From contig JAFGDF010000181.1 in NCBI GenBank assembly GCA_016932235.1, positions 1 through 49,549 of the forward strand: 49,549 nucleotides of DNA. Reading direction: 5' to 3'. The DNA comes from Deltaproteobacteria bacterium. GTDB taxonomy: Bacteria; Desulfobacterota; DSM-4660; Desulfatiglandales; HGW-15. Each line of letters begins with the position of its first letter. Positions within the stretch are counted from its first letter, which is position 1. This document shows positions 26,515 through 35,242 of this stretch, one piece after another. The position numbers and the translations under genes were made by a program. The notes below the pieces were generated by a model, which was not told where the DNA came from, did no database searches, and saw only the letters and a program-made list of their open reading frames with translations.

Positions 26515-26544
26515 CAGATGGATATGTTGATTATTTACATTATA

Positions 26545-27837
26545 TTATAGCCCCACTTCCGCCAGATCCGGACCCAGGTAGGTCCTCTCATTTTCACCGA
26601 GACACCCAAGCGAAAGACAAATCAGGGTCCATAAATGAACGGTGTGATATTTGCCTTCAAAGTGTTCCGCCAGGTCATGTATTTGAGCATGACAGTTATG
26701 ACAAGCGGCGACACAATAATCAGCACCCGTGGCTACAATCTGGTCAAATTTTATCTTTCCGTATTGATGTCTGGCGTCAACGTACCCGGACTGCAAATAA
26801 CCGCCACCCCCGCCGCAACAATAATTATTTGACTTGTTTGGGGACATATCTACAAAGTTCTCTTCTCCCACTACAGATTTAACGACAAAGCGAAGGTCTT
26901 CAGCCACTGGATCGCCGTAACTTTTACGAACAATCTGGCAAGGATCCTGAACGGTAAATTTTATTTTTAAATCCCTGTTCCAGTCAGAATTAACCTTTAA
27001 TTTTCCTTCTCTTATCCATTTGGCGTAGTATTGATAGATGCTGGCAATCTCTAAATCAGTTTTGATTCCGAATTTCCTCAGTCCTTCCAGGACCGAATAA
27101 GTGACATGGCCTCATTCGGTATTGAGATATACCTTGCATCCCAGTTCCTCGGCCTGTTTAATGCTGGTTCTGACAATGTGTTCCCAACCATCATCATCCT
27201 GGAGAAACATGCAATAATTCTCTCCTCCCCATCCTTTGCTCCCGTAAGTCCAGTCAACCTCTGCAATATGGAGAATTTTCCAAAGAGGTATCATTTCATC
27301 AGGTTCTGTCACCGGTTCCCTTGAATTCTGATTAAGAAAAAACACTGCTCCCTTTTTGTCTATCGGAGCCTCGATTGTTTCAAAACCTGGCTGTGTTTCT
27401 CGTGTTTCTTCAACAACATCTTCCACAACAAACTGAAAGTCCTCCGGAGATGCCCCCATAGCGCTGCAGCTATCATTCCTGAGCGCCATATCACATGAAC
27501 CGAGGATACCCTTTGGACGCTCTTCGCGGGGCCATGCCTGACGAGCCAGACCAACCATCCGAGGAATATCGACTTTCATCGGACACGCATATATGCACCT
27601 CTGGCACATGCTGCACATCCATACCCATGGAGTTGATGTGACCTCGTCGTCAAGGCCGAGGGCTATCATGCGAACGAATTTGCGGGGGTCCATTCCCTCC
27701 AGACCGCTTGCCGGACAACCGCCTGAACAGGTTCCGCAGGTAAAACACAAATCCAGGTTTCCCTCAGGCAGGATTTCTTCGACCCTCCGCCTGAATTCCC
27801 CTTTTCTGTCTGTCAGATTTAAAGCTTCTTCCGCCAT
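26545..27837 (-). CDS. HdrCB-type iron-sulfur protein, probable selenoprotein (UGA at 27112-27114)
   Basis: Read through one in-frame TGA, this frame encodes a 430-aa protein colinear with the 408-aa HdrCB paralogue. It has two [4Fe-4S] motifs (Cys 31/34/37/41 and 75/78/81/85), a degenerate first CCG unit ending NTE-U-GHVTY with the TGA as codon 242, and an intact second CCG unit (DPCQIV, NYCCGGGGGYLQSG, CHNCHAQIHDL). The paralogue has Cys238 in ECGHGYY at exactly this place. The frame is open with no other stop or frameshift, and a hairpin with GG in its loop follows the TGA. Sec-containing heterodisulfide-reductase-like and Fe-S oxidoreductase proteins are known from anaerobic deltaproteobacteria. 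A standard gene finder would split this into two frames. Start ATG 27837 has GAGGAG 6 bases upstream. Confidence 0.85.
27077..27097 (-). promoter_or_regulatory. bacterial SECIS-like hairpin
   Basis: Beginning 15 bases after the UGA, the mRNA can fold UUCGGUCCU against AGGACUGAG (nine pairs, two of them G-U) around an apical GGA. Bacterial SECIS elements lie inside the reading frame just past the UGA and need G in the first loop positions, bound by SelB. Distance and loop fit that description. Confidence 0.7.
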
Positions 27838-27996
27838 GGACATCTCCTCTCAATCCCGGTTTATGATATATTCTTCTGACATCTATATCGTTTATTTTAC
27901 TAAAATTAATAGATTTCCTATATTATTGGCATTGAAATGTCAACGCAAAAGGTGAAATTTTTCACAATTTGATACTTTGTTTCAGACAAAAAATCA

Positions 27997-29760
27997 TCAA
28001 TGCAAACCCTGCTGAGATGATTGATTGCGCATATCACGCTCCTCATCCTTGAGAACCCTGCGGAGGACCTTTCCCACCGGCGAGGTTGGAAGGCTTTCTC
28101 TAAATTCAATTATTCTCGGCCTTTTGTAAGCTGCCATGTTCTCTTTGCAAAAGTCAATGATCTCCTCGGCAGTCACATCCGTTCCTGGTTTTAATTGAAC
28201 AAAAGCCTTTACAAGCTCGCCACACTCTTTGTCGGGAACGCCTATTACGGCAGCCTGGCTTATTTTAGGATGAGAATACAGCACCCCTTCCACATCTGCC
28301 GGATAGACATTGAATCCTCCTACCACTATCATATCTTTCTTACGATCAGTAATTACCAGGAACCCGTCTTGATCAAGATGACCAATATCACCGGTAAGGA
28401 AGAATCTCTTGCCGCTGATATCCCTGAAGACCAAATCGTTCTCTTCCTTTTTATTCCAGTATCCCGCCATAATCTGGGGTCCGCTCACCGCGATCTCACC
28501 GTCTTCTCCCTCTGAAAGATCTTTCATTTCATCTGCAAGGTCTATTATCTTAATCTCAACGCCGGGCAATGGAAGTCCAACTGATCCGATTTTTCTCTGT
28601 TCAATGTTTGTCGGGTTTGCAGTAACCACCGGAGATGTCTCCGTGAGCCCGTATCCTTCAAATATTATGCATCCGGTCATTGCTTCAAATTTTCTAATCA
28701 GTTCTGCGGGCATCGGGGCAGCCCCTGATCCGCATGCTCTTATGCTGGACAGATCAAGCTTTTTTGTCAGAGGTTGGTTAACCAGCGCATTATATATTGT
28801 CGGAACCGCAATGACGATCGTGATGTTATATTTCCTTATGGATTTCAGGACGTCACTAAAAGGGGGCCTGCCGGCTCTCGGGTCAGGGACGCAAACCAGA
28901 CGGGAAGAGGTTATGCAACTGGTGAGCATACACAGCGTTAAACCAAAGGCATGATACCAGGGCAACACACCCAGAAATGTATGTTCTCCGCCTTTTCGCA
29001 GTTTTATCGGCGGTCCGCCGGTTGTTTCCGGGATTCTTATCCACTCCTCCATGCTCATTACATTTGACATCAGATTGGCATGGGTAAGTGCCGCTCCCTT
29101 TGGAATTCCTGTGGTCCCTCCGGTATAAAGGATAAGGGCATAGTCTTTTACCGGGTTTATCTCAATCTTCGGCGGATCAGGAGAAAAAGCTTTAACAATA
29201 CTTTCAAAGATGAAATGTCCATTCTCATGCCCTTCCGCCTTGGGTATCTTTCCAAGAAGAGATCCCATAATTCCTTTAATCACAGGAAGGTATGATTTGA
29301 TGCCGCAGATAACAACCGTGCGCACATTAGTCTGTTTTATTGAATCAAGGGCCGTCTGATAGAAACCCGGATGATCCATCACAAAGACAGCTTTTGCGCC
29401 CGAATCCTTTAATTGCAGATTAAGTTCCGCGGCCTTGTATAACGGATTACATGTTACGCAAACACAGCCCGCTTTGAGTATCCCGAAAAATATGGCAGGA
29501 TAATGAGGAATATTCGGAAGGAACACAGCCACCCTGTCACCCTTTACAAGACCTTCGGATACCAGAAAATTCGAAATTCTATCCGCTGTATCCCTGACTT
29601 GTCTAAAATTCCTGGATGCGCCTTGAAACATGGTATAAACAGCTTCTGGAAATTCCCTTGCTGAATTATCGAGAATGGAGAAAAGCGGTTTATTGAACCC
29701 AATAATTTCATCAGGAACGCCTTCGGGCCATTTTGATGACAGCGAGCTTCGTAAATTCAT
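27997..29760 (-). CDS. fadD: long-chain acyl-CoA synthetase (FadD-like, AMP-forming)
   Basis: This 587-aa ANL-family ligase has ATP motif LYTGGTTGIPKGAALTH near residue 214, FEGYGLTETSPV, the hinge LTGDIGHLDQDGFLVITDRK with KKDMIVVGGFNVYP, and the terminal catalytic Lys region LPTSPVGKVLRR. Length and the YGLTETSP motif suit long-chain fatty-acid ligases. It forms acyl-CoA with release of AMP and PPi, probably at the inner face of the membrane. GGAAGGATA precedes the ATG. No beta-oxidation genes lie beside it. Confidence 0.93.
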   Translation of the reverse strand: MNLRSSLSSKWPEGVPDEIIGFNKPLFSILDNSAREFPEAVYTMFQGASRNFRQVRDTADRISNFLVSEGLVKGDRVAVFLPNIPHYPAIFFGILKAGCVCVTCNPLYKAAELNLQLKDSGAKAVFVMDHPGFYQTALDSIKQTNVRTVVICGIKSYLPVIKGIMGSLLGKIPKAEGHENGHFIFESIVKAFSPDPPKIEINPVKDYALILYTGGTTGIPKGAALTHANLMSNVMSMEEWIRIPETTGGPPIKLRKGGEHTFLGVLPWYHAFGLTLCMLTSCITSSRLVCVPDPRAGRPPFSDVLKSIRKYNITIVIAVPTIYNALVNQPLTKKLDLSSIRACGSGAAPMPAELIRKFEAMTGCIIFEGYGLTETSPVVTANPTNIEQRKIGSVGLPLPGVEIKIIDLADEMKDLSEGEDGEIAVSGPQIMAGYWNKKEENDLVFRDISGKRFFLTGDIGHLDQDGFLVITDRKKDMIVVGGFNVYPADVEGVLYSHPKISQAAVIGVPDKECGELVKAFVQLKPGTDVTAEEIIDFCKENMAAYKRPRIIEFRESLPTSPVGKVLRRVLKDEERDMRNQSSQQGLH

Positions 29761-30016
29761 TATCCTTCCTTCTCTTTCCGATTTAGATTATTTCAGCATT
29801 GAATCCATAATGTCCGTTCAGGAGATTGCATCAAGATCGCGTTATGTGAATTTATCTGTTAAAGAATAATATTTTTATCATACGCCTAAAAAGATTTCAA
29901 TGATACGAAAATAGACCTGAATACTTATCGCCCGAATAGATATTGACAAATGGCACTATAAATTCTACAGAGAAAATCCTCAGGTCATTTTTTTTAAATC
30001 AGAGCAGGGGGTCGAA

Positions 30017-30589
30017 ATGAAAGTTCTTGGGATCTATGGAAGTCCTAGAAAGGGCGGGAATACTGATCAGCTTCTGAATGAGGCCCTCAATGGAGCGAAA
30101 TCCTCCGGGGCTGACATATCCACCATATTTGTCCGGCGTCTAAAAATATCTGGGTGTCTGGAATGCGGTGGTTGTGACCGGACCGGGAAATGTGTGGTTC
30201 AGGATGAAATGCAGGTCGTGTATCCCCTTCTTGAAGAAGCGGATGTTATAATCCTCGCATCGCCCGTGTTTTTTTACGGCATCTCAGCTCAGGCAAAAGC
30301 TCTCGTGGACCGTTGCCAGGCCATGTGGTCTAAAAGGATGCTGGAAAAGAATAGGGAGGAAAGAAAAAGATATGACAGCGGAAACGGTTATCTCATTGCC
30401 GCAGGTGCGACAAGGGGGGAAAATCTTTTTGAGGGTTCACAGTTGACTGCAAGATACTTTTTTGATGCCCTTGATATGAGCTATGAAGGAGGGATTTTTT
30501 TCAAAAGGCTTGAAGATAAGTCGGCTGTACAAGATCATCCGGAGACATTGCAGGAAGCATTTTATCTCGGGAAAAAGGCCGCTGAATAA
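30017..30589 (+). CDS. iron-sulfur flavoprotein / NADPH-dependent FMN reductase family
   Basis: This 190-aa flavodoxin-like protein has the FMN phosphate loop GSPRKGGNT near residue 8 and the compact cysteine motif CLECGGCDRTGKC (C-x2-C-x2-C-x5-C) near residue 47, which in archaeal and clostridial iron-sulfur flavoproteins binds a [4Fe-4S] cluster. ASPVFFYGISAQAKALVDR is the usual second FMN contact. It probably transfers electrons between ferredoxin-type donors and small acceptors. AGGGGG is 6 bases before the ATG. It stands alone on the plus strand between two minus-strand acyl-CoA synthetase genes. Confidence 0.88.
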   Translation: MKVLGIYGSPRKGGNTDQLLNEALNGAKSSGADISTIFVRRLKISGCLECGGCDRTGKCVVQDEMQVVYPLLEEADVIILASPVFFYGISAQAKALVDRCQAMWSKRMLEKNREERKRYDSGNGYLIAAGATRGENLFEGSQLTARYFFDALDMSYEGGIFFKRLEDKSAVQDHPETLQEAFYLGKKAAE

Positions 30590-30628
30590 GATTATGAACA
30601 ATAATCAATTTTGAACGGTAAATAATGT

Positions 30629-33016
30629 TCATGATAATGTCTTGCTTCCTTTTCTTATCCTGTCGGCACAGAGACGACCGTTTATATATTTTGACAAAAT
30701 GGAAACCGCCCTTGATGATGACCTGAAAACAGGCATGCCGGCTTTATTTAGAAGATTAATAAGAGGTTCGTACAACGGTCCTCCGTCAACTACTCCCAGC
30801 AATGGTTTTCTAGCTCTGCCGAAAAGGTCAAGAATCAGACCGGCAATGTTTTTTTCATCTGCGGTGTTATCCAGAAGCGTTTTTGTGGCAGGAGATAGTG
30901 GATCCAGTCCTAACACAAGACCATCAACATCAGGATCTTCAAGCAGAATCTCGGAGATCCTGGCATGCGCTTCATCATCTGCCGCCGGATTAATATCCAG
31001 AGGATTTTTAATATCAATAAGCATCTCAAGATGTTTTTCTCTGATGACTTCTGCTATCCTTCTTTTAGTAAAAGGATTTAACTTTGCCATCTCCATAAAA
31101 TGATCTTCACCCTGGATGCTATCGGCCATACCCACTGCTTCAAATCCAGCGCCGCTGACAGCAGCGAGTCGTGCGCCTTTTATCTGTTTATCGTGCAGCC
31201 GTTTAGCCAGGAGAAACAAATCATCGAACTCTGTAAAATCCCCGGCCACTATTGCTCCTGCCTGACGAACACAGGATTCGCATACCATATAATCGCCTGC
31301 AAGCGAGGCAGTATGGCTTGATGTGGCGGATTTTCCTTCCGGAGTCCTGCCTGCCTTATAGAAAATCACATCCTTGCGATTCAGCACGGCCATCCTTATG
31401 GCTCGACACAGATTTAATCCATCAAGATCATTAAAGCCTTCCATGTATAAACCGATAACCTTGATATCTTCGACGTCTGTCATGTATGACATAATATCTC
31501 CGGCCGTGATATCAGTCTGGTTGCCTATGGAAATAAGATACTTCGGATCAAAATCTGGATGTTTGCTCATCCGTGTGATCATAAACGCGCCGCTCTGGCT
31601 GATAAAGGCGACATTGCGTTCGTGTGCTCCTCTTGATTTAGGCAGTTTTTCTTCAGGGATAAAGAGCGTATCATATCTACCCGGATGGGAGATAACGCCC
31701 AGACAGTTTCCGCCTAGAAAAACGGGGCCACCGTCATGTTTCTTATGCGCCGAGTTGATCTTCCTTTTGAGAAACCTTGCTCGCTCCTCACTCCCTTTCT
31801 TTTCACCAAGGCCTCCCGGAATAAGCATAACGCTGTTTGCAGCATCAAGATCGATCACACGGGAAACGATCTCGGGCACTTTGCTTGCGTCAACAGCCAC
31901 TACAAACAGGTCCACTTTTCTATCTAGTGAGGCCAGCTCGGGTACGCATTTTATACTGCCAATCTCTTTACGAGTCTTGTTGATAATCGTCAACCGTGAT
32001 GGATCAAAACCGGCGCTGAGTATATTATCAAGAATGATACGCCCGAAGTTCATCCTCGAGGATGAAACACCTATAATGGCTATTGAAGAAGGGTGCAGCA
32101 GTTTGTCTATCTTGCTTATGGGACGGGAGACGGGCAACGATCTCTTTAGTGAAAATCTGCAGATCCCATCCAGGGGAATCATGAGAAAGTTAGAGAAGGA
32201 GAAAGGATTGATCTCAAGATCATCTATCACGAAAGACGCATTTTTGTTCCCTGGCGCATAGTACCTCCCCATTTCAATAAATGAAGCAAAGCATTCAAGC
32301 AGTTGTTCATCCCGGACGATTCTTTTCTGACCTCTTACAAGACCTGCCATCTTTTTATAGGCAATGGTTGTCTTGAAGAGTTCCAAAAAAGCCTCAGCAT
32401 CAACCAATTCCGTTGAGGCCGAAACAACTGCCTGTCCCTTTTTGAAACGCATGGCATATAATTCAGTATCTGTTCCTCCAAGCCCTGCGGTAATAATCAT
32501 TCCGAATTCACGGGTCCTCCTGAGGCTTACGATAAGCTCGTTTCCGAATGCCTCGGAATCAGGCGGCATATACTGGCATAAAAGAACCCCCCATATCATA
32601 TCCGATACAGAGTTAAAGGTTTTCTCCTTTGATATTCCTCCATCATACCGGGATGACAGATCCGGATTGGCTTTCAACCACTTGGCATAGTTACAAGGAA
32701 CCTTTGCGAGCATATCTTCTAAAGAGGCCTTTATTTCACCGGGCTTCTTTTCAACAATTCGTACTCCTCCGACTTCCGTTTTATGAACGATGGAGGGAGA
32801 AACAATTTTCAAAACAACCCTTTTGCCTGGAATGGATGCCAGATCTCTTTCTGTGGGAAAGGATCCTTTTTTTACAAGAAGGGTCTTAGGATATGTCTCC
32901 GAACCGGAATAACTCAGAAGGTCATATATCTCATTTTCAAGAAGAAAATACCTTCCATCATTCCATGCTCTTCTGAGTGCCTTTGTAATTTCATTGTAAT
33001 ATATATGGAGTTTCAT
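30629..33016 (-). CDS. fused ADP-forming acyl-CoA synthetase (beta-alpha order)
   Basis: This 795-aa single-chain enzyme has the ATP-grasp (beta) part first and the CoA-binding/alpha part second. In the first half VVLKIVSPSIVHKTEVGGVRIV carries the lid His-Lys, and the acidic metal site is DLEINPFSF. In the second half SIAIIGVSSSRMNFG opens the CoA-binding domain, and SSHTASLAGD contains the phospho-His. It should interconvert acyl-CoA plus ADP and phosphate with acid, ATP and CoA. Divergence from the split enzyme at 5.4-7.5 kb implies a different acyl substrate. The start at 33016 lacks a clear ribosome site and overlaps a decayed gene upstream. Confidence 0.9.
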   Translation of the reverse strand: MKLHIYYNEITKALRRAWNDGRYFLLENEIYDLLSYSGSETYPKTLLVKKGSFPTERDLASIPGKRVVLKIVSPSIVHKTEVGGVRIVEKKPGEIKASLEDMLAKVPCNYAKWLKANPDLSSRYDGGISKEKTFNSVSDMIWGVLLCQYMPPDSEAFGNELIVSLRRTREFGMIITAGLGGTDTELYAMRFKKGQAVVSASTELVDAEAFLELFKTTIAYKKMAGLVRGQKRIVRDEQLLECFASFIEMGRYYAPGNKNASFVIDDLEINPFSFSNFLMIPLDGICRFSLKRSLPVSRPISKIDKLLHPSSIAIIGVSSSRMNFGRIILDNILSAGFDPSRLTIINKTRKEIGSIKCVPELASLDRKVDLFVVAVDASKVPEIVSRVIDLDAANSVMLIPGGLGEKKGSEERARFLKRKINSAHKKHDGGPVFLGGNCLGVISHPGRYDTLFIPEEKLPKSRGAHERNVAFISQSGAFMITRMSKHPDFDPKYLISIGNQTDITAGDIMSYMTDVEDIKVIGLYMEGFNDLDGLNLCRAIRMAVLNRKDVIFYKAGRTPEGKSATSSHTASLAGDYMVCESCVRQAGAIVAGDFTEFDDLFLLAKRLHDKQIKGARLAAVSGAGFEAVGMADSIQGEDHFMEMAKLNPFTKRRIAEVIREKHLEMLIDIKNPLDINPAADDEAHARISEILLEDPDVDGLVLGLDPLSPATKTLLDNTADEKNIAGLILDLFGRARKPLLGVVDGGPLYEPLINLLNKAGMPVFRSSSRAVSILSKYINGRLCADRIRKGSKTLS

Positions 33017-33023
33017 TGTAAAT

Positions 33024-33573
33024 AATAATGGATTTATCCTCTATTACATTCTCTACTGCATCATTAATAATCCGCTTTTTCACTGCCTCACAGCTTCTAC
33101 GCCATTCTCAAAAAGAAGCTTTGCCGCCAGTTTAGAAATCGCAAATCCCATAACGGTCGGCCGCTCTCCAGCCATTGTCCTTGCCTGGCGATTAAGAAAA
33201 CAGGTACGGGCATCATAGTAGGTCCACATTGCATCGCCCATGCCGGAGACAATATGCTGCAAAGGTTCCCCAGCAATTACTCCTGTGTCAACACTAACCA
33301 TCGCGGGATTTTCATAAAAAACCACGGCCGATCAAAGGCCCCATCAGGCGTATACATTACCGAAACAAATGAACAGGGGGCATCGGTTGAAGCAAGCGCG
33401 GGGCGAATGATGACTGGAACATACATGAGGTGCGCAACACATTTACCCGTATCAATACACTTCCCGCCGCCCGCAACTATCAATGAATCAATTGGATTTT
33501 CCCTCAACTGCTCAAGGATTCTTTCAACTTTCTGATCAGAGCATTCCCCACCGAAAAAAAAGATTATTTGATG
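33024..33573 (-). pseudogene. decayed glycerol dehydrogenase-like gene (GldA family)
   Basis: Pieces of an iron-type NAD-dependent glycerol dehydrogenase occur in consecutive frames. These are FGGECSDQKVERILEQL and SLIVAGGGKCIDTGKCVA (NAD-binding GGG), then APCSFVSVMYTPDG, then after a frameshift near 33280-33310 the segment NPAMVSVDTGVIAG with HIVSGMGDAMWTYYDA. A second frameshift near 33085 leads to AVKKRIINDAVENVIED. The first 50 or so residues and the C-terminal half are missing; the 5' break abuts the end of the SnoaL-like gene. The break codons include TAA, so this is not recoding. Confidence 0.78.
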
Positions 33574-33574
33574 A

Positions 33575-33970
33575 TTAATTCTGTGGATTGACCGCTCTGT
33601 CAACAAGCAATGTGTCCACAAACTGTTCCATTTTGATAATCTTGCCGTCTTTTAACTTCCATATATGCGTAAACCGAGCATTGAATCCTTTTCCTGTTTT
33701 CTTATAAACGCCGGAATAATTACCAGATATGACCACGGTATCTCCTGCGTCATAGAACGCATCACGTGTGACCGAGAAATCATCCCAGTCACTTCCGAGC
33801 CGGGCAAAAACACCCGACATGACCGCCTCCTTTCCTCTGTATGTTCCGCCATAAGGGAATCCTGCCATTTCCGTCCATAAAATATCAGGCGACATCAGAG
33901 CCATCACTGCATCCATATTACCACGATCTGTCATTTCATAAAAGGTTTTCACAACTTCCGTGTTAGACAT
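33575..33970 (-). CDS. SnoaL-like / NTF2-like protein
   Basis: This 131-aa protein of the cone-shaped NTF2-like fold has an N-terminal helix VVKTFYEMTDRGNMDAVMAL, then DILWTEM, a central GTYRGKEAVMSGVF and a closing strand FTHIWKLKDGKIIKMEQFVDT. Members range from small isomerases and hydrolases to ligand-binding proteins, so no reaction can be given. GAGGTGAAGGG lies before the ATG. Downstream it runs straight into the decayed dehydrogenase, and its last residues (after VDRAV) may have been altered by that rearrangement. Confidence 0.82.
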   Translation of the reverse strand: MSNTEVVKTFYEMTDRGNMDAVMALMSPDILWTEMAGFPYGGTYRGKEAVMSGVFARLGSDWDDFSVTRDAFYDAGDTVVISGNYSGVYKKTGKGFNARFTHIWKLKDGKIIKMEQFVDTLLVDRAVNPQN

Positions 33971-34054
33971 CCCTTCACCTCCTCATGTTATTAACCGTTT
34001 AAAAGATATACCATAGTGAGCGACCATAGACCATTAAACAAATAACTGTTTCCC

Positions 34055-34087
34055 AGGCGCATGCCGGACCTTACCCGGCATGCGCCT
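34055..34087. repeat. perfect 13-bp stem hairpin
   Basis: AGGCGCATGCCGG, a 7-base loop and CCGGCATGCGCCT form a 13-bp GC-rich stem without mismatch, in the 312-bp AT-rich spacer (33971-34282) upstream of the SnoaL gene and downstream of queG. No T-run follows on either strand, so it may be a REP-like palindrome rather than an ordinary terminator. The remainder of the spacer shows nothing. Confidence 0.6.
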
Positions 34088-34282
34088 GAAGGATTATTCT
34101 CTATCTCACCCCTGGAAGAGATCCAAAGGAATTTTCCTGTCGATAAAGTTGCATCGCAGATCCATTCCATCGGAATTTGATATCTATTTTAGATCAAGAC
34201 GGCATAAATAACAAAATTTTTTCATTTCCAATCATTAATAGCCCGTTCAGGAAATTGAGCTAATTAAAAGAAATGACCGATT

Positions 34283-35182
34283 TCAATCAATCGATAGAAC
34301 ACAGATGTTATTCTTTATTTTATCAAGACCTGCCCTGGCAAGTGCAGTCCTTCCGAATCTTTCTTTGAATTTTTCTTCGGTCATTTTCAGAAATTCTTCT
34401 GTCGAAGGCAATGAAACATGTATTGATTGTTCAAAGGAATTGAACGGACAGACCTCCTGACAGCGGTCACACCCGAAAAAACAGTCCCCCATCCGCCTGC
34501 CAACATCTGCGCTGACGGCATGTTTATGTTCTATGGTGAGATAGGAAAGACACTTTGAAGAATTGAGTAAAAAAGGTTTTTCCAGGGCGCCCGTGGGACA
34601 TGAGTCAACGCATCTTTTGCATGATCCGCATTGATTTACATAAGGTCTGGCACTTTGAAAATCCAGGTCGGCTGTTGTTAATATTTCAGCAAGATAGAAA
34701 AACGATCCATACCCAGGGATAATAAGCATATTATTCTTACCGATAAATCCCACACCTGATGAATATGCGAAACTCCTTTCGAGTAACGGTGCTGAATCTA
34801 CACAGATTCGTGATTTGATACTGCTGTCAATGTTCCTGATGACCTTGACAAGTTCTTTGCAGATCTTCCTTAACCTGCTGTGGTAATCCTCTTCCAGGGG
34901 CGTGGAATATCGGGAAACAGAGAAACCGTCAGTCGTAACCGGTTTTTTTGACGGGTAAGGATAGGCAAGAGATATAATGGTTCTGCATCCAGCAAGAAGC
35001 GTGGAAGGGTTTCTCCTTAAATCAACACCGGCCTCCAGCCATTCCATCCCAGCGTTCTTTGAAGCTGAAATCCAGGAACAATAATCCTCATAAAACACAG
35101 GCTCCCGGGGCTTTGAGAAACCTATCTTAATAAATCCCAGTTCTAAAGCCCTTTCTCTAAGTTTAGATACATTTATGTTCAT
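34283..35182 (-). CDS. queG: epoxyqueuosine reductase
   Basis: This 299-aa QueG-type protein has an N-terminal cobalamin-binding catalytic part (RICVDSAPLLERSFAYSSGV contains the conserved Asp, followed by GFIGKNNMLI) and two [4Fe-4S] motifs, CGSCKRCVDSCPTGAL and CDRCQEVCPFN. It reduces epoxyqueuosine in tRNA to queuosine, the last step of the pathway. It is shorter than many QueG proteins, lacking the C-terminal HEAT-like extension. Its partner function QueF lies at 21.8 kb, so the pathway genes are scattered here. Confidence 0.93.
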   Translation of the reverse strand: MNINVSKLRERALELGFIKIGFSKPREPVFYEDYCSWISASKNAGMEWLEAGVDLRRNPSTLLAGCRTIISLAYPYPSKKPVTTDGFSVSRYSTPLEEDYHSRLRKICKELVKVIRNIDSSIKSRICVDSAPLLERSFAYSSGVGFIGKNNMLIIPGYGSFFYLAEILTTADLDFQSARPYVNQCGSCKRCVDSCPTGALEKPFLLNSSKCLSYLTIEHKHAVSADVGRRMGDCFFGCDRCQEVCPFNSFEQSIHVSLPSTEEFLKMTEEKFKERFGRTALARAGLDKIKNNICVLSID

Positions 35183-35242
35183 TTGATGTCAAGTAGATGA
35201 ACATCCTATCAGGAATCCATGCAAATTTTGTCAGGCAGTTAT

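Noticed and set aside
26545..27843. Interruption of the HdrCB gene read as a frameshift pseudogene or two separate genes
   Set aside because: Both halves are in the same frame, no other stop lies between 27114 and 26545, the cluster motifs on both sides are intact, and the TGA sits at a position that is Cys in the paralogue.
31374..32261. 295-codon frame antisense to the fused acyl-CoA synthetase
   Set aside because: Composition and low complexity (Ser, Pro, Arg rich) are typical of an antisense shadow; the minus-strand enzyme explains the region.
33277..33279. Stop inside the glycerol dehydrogenase relic as a second selenocysteine
   Set aside because: The codon is TAA, the downstream homology continues in another frame, and further decay is visible.
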